A stretch of 20,177 bases of DNA, taken from positions 1 through 20,177 of the forward strand of contig CAZYBG010000055.1 of the NCBI GenBank assembly GCA_964645155.1, read 5' to 3'. Origin of the DNA: CAZYBG01 sp964645155. GTDB taxonomy: Bacteria; Pseudomonadota; Alphaproteobacteria; Rhodobacterales; Rhodobacteraceae. The position numbers and the translations under genes were made by a program. Below are positions 14,470-20,177 of this stretch, piece after piece (within the stretch, counting starts at the first letter, position 1; the number at the start of each line of letters is the position of its first letter). The notes below the pieces were generated by a model. It was not told the origin of the DNA and made no database searches. It saw nothing but the letters and a program-made list of their open reading frames with translations.

Positions 14470-15561
14470 ATGACCTCCGCCCCGATCTCCGCACGCACCG
14501 CGTTCGACCGGATCCGCTATGCCCAGCTCTGGGAGGACGCGGACGTCCTCGCCGCCGCGATCGGCGATGTGTCGGGCCGGCGTGTCGTGTCGATCGCATC
14601 GGCCGGCGACAACGCGCTTGCGCTGCTGACTCTCGATCCCGCCGAGGTGATCGCCATCGATCTTTCGCCAGCGCAGCTCGAATGCCTCCGGCTCCGGATC
14701 GGCGCCTATCGGGCGCTGGCGCATCCGGAGTTCCTCGAACTCATGGGATCGCGGCCCAGCGTTCGGCGCCGGCACCTGCTCCACCGCGCCATCGCCGACC
14801 TGCCGGCGCCGAGCCGCGCTTTCTGGACGTCCCTCGCTCCGGAGGTCGAGGCGCATGGTGCCGGCGGCGTCGGCAAGTTCGAGCGCTACTTCCGGCTCTT
14901 CCGCCGCTGGGTACTGCCGCTCGCGCATTCGCGCACGACGATCGGGGACATTTTCGTGCCACGCCTGCCGGCCGAGCGGGCGCGCTTCTTCGAGACGCGG
15001 TTCGACACCTGGCGCTGGCGGCTCCTCGTGCGCGCCTTCTTCAGCCGCTTCGTCATGGGCCGGATGGGGCGCGACAAGGCGTTCTTCGACCATGTGGACG
15101 GCAGCGCCTCCGACCACGTGTTCTCGCGCCTGCGCCATGCGGCCGTCGACACCGACCCCGCGCGGAACCCCTACCTGCACTGGATCATGACCGGCACGCA
15201 CGGCACGGCCTTGCCGCTCGCCTGGCGGGCGGAGCATTACGCAGCGATCCGCAACCGGCTCGACCGCGTGTCGCTCCACCTCCAGCCGCTCGAGACGCTG
15301 CAGGTGCGTGACGTGGCCGGCTTCAACCTTTCGGACATCTTCGAATACATGCCGGCGGCGGCGCTGCCCGGGGTCTATGCCGGCATCCTCGACATGGCCG
15401 CGCCCGGCGCCCGCCTCGTCTACTGGAACATGATGGCGCCGCGGCGCAGGCCAGAGGCGCTTGCCGACCGGCTGCATCCGCTGAGCGCGGTGGAGGACCG
15501 GCTGAAGGCGCAGGACATGGCCTTTTTCTACTCCGATTTCGTGGTCGAGGAGGTGCGATGA
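14470..15561 (+). CDS. BtaA-like (DUF3419) SAM-dependent 3-amino-3-carboxypropyl transferase
   Basis: A 363-residue soluble protein of the DUF3419/BtaA family. The characterised member moves the 3-amino-3-carboxypropyl group of S-adenosylmethionine to diacylglycerol, the first step in betaine lipids. Visible family marks: YAQLWEDADV (17-26), the SAM-fold strands VVSIASAGDNALALL (39-53) and VIAIDLSPAQLECLRLR (60-76), and FNLSDIFEYM (285-294). The ATG at 14470 is chosen because it places YAQLWED at the family position; a GTG at 14389 would add a Pro-rich extension coming from the hairpin. No BtaB N-methyltransferase is near, so the product may stay unmethylated or the acceptor may not be diacylglycerol. 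Its end overlaps the start of the next gene (ATGA). Family assignment is confident; substrate is inferred. Confidence 0.88.
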   Translation: MTSAPISARTAFDRIRYAQLWEDADVLAAAIGDVSGRRVVSIASAGDNALALLTLDPAEVIAIDLSPAQLECLRLRIGAYRALAHPEFLELMGSRPSVRRRHLLHRAIADLPAPSRAFWTSLAPEVEAHGAGGVGKFERYFRLFRRWVLPLAHSRTTIGDIFVPRLPAERARFFETRFDTWRWRLLVRAFFSRFVMGRMGRDKAFFDHVDGSASDHVFSRLRHAAVDTDPARNPYLHWIMTGTHGTALPLAWRAEHYAAIRNRLDRVSLHLQPLETLQVRDVAGFNLSDIFEYMPAAALPGVYAGILDMAAPGARLVYWNMMAPRRRPEALADRLHPLSAVEDRLKAQDMAFFYSDFVVEEVR

Positions 15562-16880
15562 GCGTTGCGCTTCCGGTGCTCACGGCGCTTGCCGCGGTCG
15601 CCGCGCTTCTCGGTGTCATGGCGCTGGTCCGCCGGACGGCGGTGCGGCGCGGCTGGGCGCCCGAGGTCCAGCGCAAGTCCGTCCATGTCGCGACTGGCCT
15701 GTTCGCCATCTCGCTGCCCTGGCTCTTCGCCGAGGCCTGGCCGGTATGGTTCCTGCTCGCGCTCACCCTCGGCGTGATGGGCGCGCTGCGCCTTCCGGCG
15801 TTGCGCACCCGCCTCGGCGCCGCGCTGCATTCGGTCGAGCGGCGATCGTGGGGCGACTTCATGCTGGCCGCAGCGGTCGGCCTGCTTTTCCTCTTCTCGG
15901 ACGGTTCGGCCATTCTCTACGTGCTGCCGCTGGCAATCGTCACGCTCGCCGATGCCGCCGCCGCGCTGGCCGGAAGCCTATACGGGCGGCGGTTTTTCGT
16001 GGTGGAGGACGGCCAGAAGTCACTGGAGGGCAGCGCGGTGTTCTTCCTCGTCGCCATGCTGGTGGTGATGGTCTGCCTCCTCCTTCTCACCGAGGTCGGG
16101 CGCGGCAACGTCGTCCTCCTAGGGTTGATGATCGCCGCGTTCGCGACGCTCGTGGAAGCCGACAGCTGGCGCGGCTTCGACAACCTGTTCCTGCCGCTCG
16201 GCATCTTTCTCTTTCTCGACGTCCATCTTGATGCCGGCGCGCTGGAACTGGTCGCGCAGGCCGGCCTGTTCATCGTGGCGCTCGTCGCCTTCCGCGTCGT
16301 CGCGCCGTCGCTCGGGCTGTCGCCACATGCCGCACGGGTCTATGTCATCGCGGCGTTCCTGCTGCTGTCGGCGACTGCCGTGCAGAATGCCGTGCTGCCG
16401 CTCCTGGTCCTCGCCGCGCATCTCTGGGCACGGATCGCCAATCCCACCGGCGAGCGGTTCCCCGATCTCGACATCGTGGCGGCGCTGGCGGTGCTGGGCT
16501 TCGGCGCGCTCGCCCTCGGCGAGGCGGTCGGGGCCAATGCGCTCAGCTTCTACACGCTGGCCGCCGCTGCCATCGCCGCGGGCCTCACCTCGGTCGCGGC
16601 GGCGACGTCCGGGCGCGTCACTGGCGCGGCCCTGCGCGTTGCCGCACCGGCCGCGCTCCTCGGTCTCTGGGGCCTGCTCGGCAGCCTCAATCCCGCCGCT
16701 GTGCAGTGGCACGGGTCGATCTGGCCGGCCGCCGTCGCGATCGTCGCCGCCGCGACGCTGGCACCTGCCGCGCGGCCGCCCGCCTTCGCCGGCGAGCGGG
16801 CACTGAAGCTCGCCGTGCTGGGCATCGTGCCCTCCTTCGGTCTCTACCTGCTGCTCGCGATGCCCTGGCCGCCGGGATGA
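15558..16880 (+). CDS. Polyprenol/phytol kinase-like (dolichol kinase family) membrane protein
   Basis: A polytopic membrane protein of 440 residues. The first ~240 residues match the phytol kinase (VTE5) / dolichol kinase (SEC59) / DGK1 family: RKSVHVATGL (39-48), ADAAAALAGSLYGRR (131-145), KSLEGSAVFF (154-163) and EADSWRGFDNLFLPL (200-214). Such enzymes phosphorylate a membrane alcohol, often with CTP. The remaining ~200 residues add about six hydrophobic segments not needed by the basic fold; their function is unknown. A very good ribosome binding site, AGGAGGTG, lies within the end of the BtaA-like gene, whose stop overlaps this ATG. In this setting the substrate could be a prenol or a diacylglycerol-like lipid; the sequence does not decide. 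Confidence 0.87.
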   Translation: MSVALPVLTALAAVAALLGVMALVRRTAVRRGWAPEVQRKSVHVATGLFAISLPWLFAEAWPVWFLLALTLGVMGALRLPALRTRLGAALHSVERRSWGDFMLAAAVGLLFLFSDGSAILYVLPLAIVTLADAAAALAGSLYGRRFFVVEDGQKSLEGSAVFFLVAMLVVMVCLLLLTEVGRGNVVLLGLMIAAFATLVEADSWRGFDNLFLPLGIFLFLDVHLDAGALELVAQAGLFIVALVAFRVVAPSLGLSPHAARVYVIAAFLLLSATAVQNAVLPLLVLAAHLWARIANPTGERFPDLDIVAALAVLGFGALALGEAVGANALSFYTLAAAAIAAGLTSVAAATSGRVTGAALRVAAPAALLGLWGLLGSLNPAAVQWHGSIWPAAVAIVAAATLAPAARPPAFAGERALKLAVLGIVPSFGLYLLLAMPWPPG

Positions 16881-17716
16881 CCCCCGAAGCGCGCAGCCTC
16901 GGCGACGCCAGCGCAAAGATCTGGCGGCGGGCCCCCGCGCTCGATGGCCGCGCGACGGCGGCAGTCGGCAGCTTCCGCTGCGCCTCGGCAGAGGCGGGCA
17001 CCGCGCTGCTCGCCGCGATCGCCCGCGACCTCGCCGCCGAGGGGTTCGGCGCCCTGATCGGCCCGATGGACGGCGACACGTGGCACAGCTACCGCCTTGT
17101 CACCGAAAGCGACGGTTCGCCGCCGTTCCTGCTCGAACCCGCCTCGCGCCCCCACGACCTCGCCGCCTTCGAGGCCGCGGGCTTCGCGGCCGTCGGCCGC
17201 TACTTCTCAGCCCGCGTGGCGGTCAACGACGCGCCCGGGCTTGCGCCCGCCCCGCTGCCCGGCCTGACGATCGAGGCCTGGGACGGCGCCGACCCCGAGG
17301 CGCACTTCGCGCAGGTCTTCGACCTGTCGACGGAGGCCTTCGCGGGCAACGCCTTCTACGCCCCGATCACGCGCGAGGCTTTCCTGGCGATGTACCTGCC
17401 GCTCGTCCCGATGCTGCGGCGCGAACTGGTCCTGATGGCGCGCCACGAGGGACGCCTTGCCGGCTTTCTTTTCGGCATCCCGAACTATCAGGAGGGCCGG
17501 TCGCCCGCCTCGGTGATCCTGAAGACCTATGCGAGCCTGGTTCCGGGCGCCGGGCACCACCTCGTCCACGCCTTCAACCTTGCGGCCTTGGCGGCGGGCT
17601 ACGCCACCGTGATCCATGCGCTCATCCACGAGACCAACGCCTCGGCCGACCGCAGCCGCCGCCATGGCGGCACCGTCTTCCGCCGGTATGCGCTGATGGG
17701 CCGGAGGCTCGGGTGA
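16877..17716 (+). CDS. GNAT-like acyltransferase
   Basis: A 279-residue cytoplasmic protein. Residues from about 130 to the end look like a GNAT fold: strand LVLMARHEGRLAGFLFGIP (185-202), then an acyl-CoA-loop-like LVPGAGHHLV (221-230) leading into a helix, and a C-terminal RRHGGTVFRRYALM (261-274). An N-terminal part of about 120 residues carries a distinctive IGPMDGDTWHSYRLV (61-75). The frame is open upstream inside the kinase gene, but the ATG at 16877 overlapping the previous stop (ATGA) is the natural start. The acceptor is unknown; with the ligase gene immediately downstream, transfer of an activated acyl group to an amine or hydroxyl of the cluster's product is a reasonable guess only. 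Confidence 0.75.
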   Translation: MTPEARSLGDASAKIWRRAPALDGRATAAVGSFRCASAEAGTALLAAIARDLAAEGFGALIGPMDGDTWHSYRLVTESDGSPPFLLEPASRPHDLAAFEAAGFAAVGRYFSARVAVNDAPGLAPAPLPGLTIEAWDGADPEAHFAQVFDLSTEAFAGNAFYAPITREAFLAMYLPLVPMLRRELVLMARHEGRLAGFLFGIPNYQEGRSPASVILKTYASLVPGAGHHLVHAFNLAALAAGYATVIHALIHETNASADRSRRHGGTVFRRYALMGRRLG

Positions 17717-19134
17717 CCGACCTTGCCGCGATCTTCGAGGCGACGGCCGCGCGCGCGGGCGACCGCCCGGCGCTGATCGCCGCCGGGGGGGCCGTTTCCT
17801 TCGGGGCCCTCGACGCCCGTGCCGCCGCCTTCGCCGCGCGGCTCTCCGCGCGCGGCGTCGCCAAGGGCACGCGGGCGCTGGTCGCCGCCCCTGTCGGGAT
17901 CGAGCTCTACGTAATCCTCGCGGCGCTCTGGCGGGTCGGTGCCGTCGCCGTCTTCCCGGAACCGGCGATGGGGCTGCGCGGGCTTCTCCATGCGCTGCGC
18001 GCGGCCCGCCCCACCGTCTTCGCGGCCTCCGGGCGCTACCGCTGGCTCCGGCTCCTGCCGCCGCTCTGGCGGCTGCGCTGCGTCAGCCCGTCGCCCGCCG
18101 ACCGGGGCCGCGCCCCGCGCCTTCCGCTGGCGCCGGATGACCCGGCGCTGATCTCCTTCACCTCGGGCGCGACGGGTGCGCCGAAGGCGATCCTGCGCAG
18201 CCATGCCTTCCTGCTGGCCCAGCACACCGCGGTGCTGCCGCTTCTCGGCACCGACGAGACCGCACGTGACCTCGTGGCGTTCCCGGTCTTCGCGCTGGTC
18301 AACCTCGCCGTCGGACGTACCTCGGTCCTGCCCTTCTGGCGCCAGGACCGACAGCACGAGGTCACCGGAGCGGCACTTTCGGCCTGGATCGAGAGGCAAG
18401 GCGCCTCGCGCCTCCTGCTGCCGCCCGCGCTGTGCGAGACCCTCGCGGCGCAGGGCGTGCCGAGGGTCGTGACGCATGTCTTCACGGGTGGCGGCCCGGT
18501 CTTCCCCGACATCGTCGCCCGCCTCCGCGCCGGCCGGCCCGATCTGTCGGTAGCCTGCGTCTACGGCTCGACGGAGGCCGAGCCGATCGCCCATCTCGAC
18601 GCCGCCGACGTGACCGAGGCCGACATGCAGGCGATGCGTGAGGGTGCCGGCCTGCTCGCCGGGCGGCCGGTGCCGCAGGTGCGGCTCCGGATCGCGGAGG
18701 GCGAGATCCAGGTCGCGGGAGCGCACGTCAACCGCGGCTACCTCGACCCCGCCCGCGACCCGGAAACGAAGGTCGTGGACAACGGCACCCTCTGGCACCG
18801 CACGGGCGACGCGGGCCACATCGACCACGACGGCCGGCTCTGGCTTCTTGGCCGGACCTCAGCCGTGCTGCAGCGCGACGGCCGGCCGGTCCATCCTTTC
18901 GCCGTCGAGACTGCGGCGCGCAGTTGGCCGGGGCTGCAGCATGCGGCGCTGGCCGAGGCGGGAGGGCGCCTGATCGTCGCCGCCGAGGGCGACCGGCAGC
19001 ACCTGGCGGAGTGGACGAAGCGGGCGCAGGCCCTCGGCCTCGACGGAGCGCGCCATGTGGCGGCAATCCCGATGGACCGCCGCCACCGGTCGAAGGTCGA
19101 CTACCTGGCGCTCCGTCGCCTGCTCGGGGGCTGA
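17713..19134 (+). CDS. AMP-forming acyl ligase, OleC-like
   Basis: A 473-residue member of the adenylate-forming (ANL) superfamily, which activates a carboxylate with ATP to an acyl-adenylate. Core motifs: A3 FTSGATGAPKA (149-159), A5 YGSTE (284-288), A7 HRTGD (362-366) and the C-terminal lysine K461 in RSKVDY. The segments AFPVFALVNLAVG (189-201) and FTGGGPVFPDIV (257-268) resemble OleC-type ligases (beta-lactone forming) more than ordinary fatty acyl-CoA ligases, but OleA, OleB and OleD partners are absent. It is shorter than the usual 500-560. It starts at a GTG overlapping the previous stop (GTGA), supported by GGAGG 5 nt upstream at 17703-17707. It is the last gene of the cluster and converges on gyrB 23 nt away. 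Confidence 0.88.
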   Translation: MTDLAAIFEATAARAGDRPALIAAGGAVSFGALDARAAAFAARLSARGVAKGTRALVAAPVGIELYVILAALWRVGAVAVFPEPAMGLRGLLHALRAARPTVFAASGRYRWLRLLPPLWRLRCVSPSPADRGRAPRLPLAPDDPALISFTSGATGAPKAILRSHAFLLAQHTAVLPLLGTDETARDLVAFPVFALVNLAVGRTSVLPFWRQDRQHEVTGAALSAWIERQGASRLLLPPALCETLAAQGVPRVVTHVFTGGGPVFPDIVARLRAGRPDLSVACVYGSTEAEPIAHLDAADVTEADMQAMREGAGLLAGRPVPQVRLRIAEGEIQVAGAHVNRGYLDPARDPETKVVDNGTLWHRTGDAGHIDHDGRLWLLGRTSAVLQRDGRPVHPFAVETAARSWPGLQHAALAEAGGRLIVAAEGDRQHLAEWTKRAQALGLDGARHVAAIPMDRRHRSKVDYLALRRLLGG

Positions 19135-19157
19135 CCAGGGCCCGACCGGGCGCGCCG

Positions 19158-20177
19158 TCAGACGTCGAGGTTCGCCACGCTCAGCGCGTTGGTCTGGATG
19201 AACTCGCGCCGCGGCTCGACCACATCGCCCATCAGCTTGGTGAAGATGTCGTCGGCCTCGGCCAGATCGTCGACCTTGACCTGCAAGAGTACCCGCGCCT
19301 CGGGGTCGAGCGTCGTCTCCCAGAGCTGTTCGGGGTTCATCTCGCCGAGGCCCTTGTAGCGCTGGAGCGACAGGCCCTTCTCGCCCTCCTCGAGGATCGC
19401 CCGCAAAAGCTCGCCCGGCCCGTGCACCGGAACCTCCCGGTCCTTGCGCACCAGGCGCGACGGATCGCGGTAGACATCGCGCGTCTCGGCCGAATGCGCC
19501 GCCAGCCGCCGGGCCTCGCCCGATCGCAGCACCGCGCCGTCGAGGTTGCGGATCTCCTCCACCCCGCGCATCACGCGCGTAAGGCGGATGCCGTGGTCCT
19601 GCGTGACCCGCCCCTGCCAGCCGCGCTCGTATTCGAGCGCCACGAGGTCGAGCCGCCGGGCCACCCCGTCGGCCACGCCCTGCAGGTCGGCGTCGGCCCG
19701 GCCCTGGTCGAAGGCGCCGGCCAGCGCAGCCTGCTCCAGGATGTGCCGTGGATAGTGCGTCGGGAACGCGTCGAGCACGCGCCGGAATGCCCGCGCACCA
19801 TCTACGACGCGGCGCAGGTCGGCACCGGCGATCTCCTCGCCCGAGCTTAACCTCAGCACCGCGCCCTCCATCCCCATCTCGACGAGGTAGTCTTCCAGCG
19901 CCGCCTGATCCTTGAGGTAGACCTCGGACTTGCCGCGCGCGACCTTGTAGAGCGGCGGCTGCGCGATGTAGAGATAGCCGCCCTCGATCAGCTGCGGCAT
20001 CTGGCGGAAGAAGAACGTCAGGAGCAGCGTCCGGATATGCGCGCCGTCCACGTCGGCGTCTGTCATGATGACGATCTTGTGGTAACGCAGCTTGCCGATG
20101 TCGAACTCGTCGCGCCCGATCCCGGTGCCGAGCGCGGTGATGAGCGTGCCGATCTCCTGGCTCGACAGCATCCGGTC
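19158..20177 (-). CDS. gyrB: DNA gyrase subunit B, C-terminal part (partial)
   Basis: GyrB is the ATPase/TOPRIM subunit of DNA gyrase, which introduces negative supercoils. The window shows the last 339 residues; the 5' part lies beyond 20177. It starts within the TOPRIM region, with IMTDADVDGAHIRT (37-50) holding the metal-binding DxD, and ends with the conserved QRYKGLGEMNPEQLWETTLDP block (two pieces) and the tail NALSVANLDV. About 300 residues between MTDADVDG and the end match the long Gram-negative GyrB carrying the ~170-residue insert. The tail favours GyrB over ParE. It is convergent with the AMP ligase gene, and the 23-nt gap has only a weak GCCC/GGGC dyad and no T-run. Confidence 0.95.
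   Translation of the reverse strand, partial: DRMLSSQEIGTLITALGTGIGRDEFDIGKLRYHKIVIMTDADVDGAHIRTLLLTFFFRQMPQLIEGGYLYIAQPPLYKVARGKSEVYLKDQAALEDYLVEMGMEGAVLRLSSGEEIAGADLRRVVDGARAFRRVLDAFPTHYPRHILEQAALAGAFDQGRADADLQGVADGVARRLDLVALEYERGWQGRVTQDHGIRLTRVMRGVEEIRNLDGAVLRSGEARRLAAHSAETRDVYRDPSRLVRKDREVPVHGPGELLRAILEEGEKGLSLQRYKGLGEMNPEQLWETTLDPEARVLLQVKVDDLAEADDIFTKLMGDVVEPRREFIQTNALSVANLDV

Noticed and set aside
12994..15477. Minus-strand open frame of 827 codons opposite the dikinase and BtaA-like genes.
   Set aside because: Low-complexity charged translation with no motifs, opposite two well-supported genes; typical antisense shadow in GC-rich DNA.
17080..17712. Open extension of the ligase frame upstream of its GTG start, running through the GNAT-like gene.
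   Set aside because: The translation is Arg/Pro-rich noise; the GTG at 17713 has a good GGAGG site and yields the expected ligase N-terminus.
9675..19134. Horizontal transfer of the seven-gene cluster.
   Set aside because: Base composition and codon bias look like the flanking genes, and no integrase, tRNA edge or repeats bound it; transfer cannot be supported from this window alone.
19135..19157. Possible bidirectional terminator between the ligase and gyrB.
   Set aside because: Only a 4-bp GCCC/GGGC stem without T-runs; too weak to call.

Overview
The window is strongly GC-rich, compactly coded DNA from a Gram-negative bacterium, most likely an alphaproteobacterium of the Rhodobacterales type. 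This rests on the codon bias (third positions mostly G or C), a GyrB C-terminus of Gram-negative length, and a nicotinamidase / nicotinate phosphoribosyltransferase / sensor kinase neighbourhood. The assignment is inference: there is no rRNA or other decisive marker here. No tRNA, rRNA, CRISPR array, insertion sequence or phage gene was recognised.

Layout. (1) Positions 1-3787, minus strand: NAD salvage genes pncB (3' end outside the window) and pncA, with a membrane-bound PAS hybrid histidine kinase between them. (2) Positions 3788-4183: an AT-richer control region with two sigma70-like promoters, an 18-bp perfect palindrome, a Fur/Mur-like box and a 47-codon reading frame. (3) Positions 4184-8065, plus strand: a complete four-gene Mn/Zn/Fe-type ABC importer (troABCD-like) whose genes overlap by one base each. 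(4) Positions 8069-9334, minus strand: glycerate 2-kinase, convergent with the importer, with a possible 57-aa reading frame just upstream (9412-9585). (5) Positions 9675-19134, plus strand: seven tightly packed genes, namely class I HMG-CoA reductase, UbiA-superfamily membrane protein, rifampin-phosphotransferase-like dikinase, BtaA-like (DUF3419) aminocarboxypropyl transferase, polyprenol/phytol-kinase-like membrane protein, GNAT-like protein and OleC-like AMP-forming ligase. (6) Positions 19158-20177, minus strand: the C-terminal part of gyrB, convergent with the cluster.

Region 5 is the part most likely to be an undescribed system. Five of its six gene junctions are overlaps or short gaps that suggest co-translation or co-transcription; the longest gap (93 nt) carries a strong hairpin. 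The set combines mevalonate formation (HMG-CoA reductase), prenyl-type membrane chemistry (UbiA-like and prenol-kinase-like proteins), ATP-driven phosphoryl transfer (dikinase), SAM-derived aminocarboxypropyl transfer (BtaA-like) and carboxylate activation plus acyl transfer (ligase and GNAT). None of the other mevalonate-pathway genes is visible. I infer a pathway for a modified isoprenoid or polar lipid, but the product cannot be read from the sequence.

Regions 1 to 4 and 6 are ordinary metabolism and housekeeping, apart from the control region at 3788-4183.
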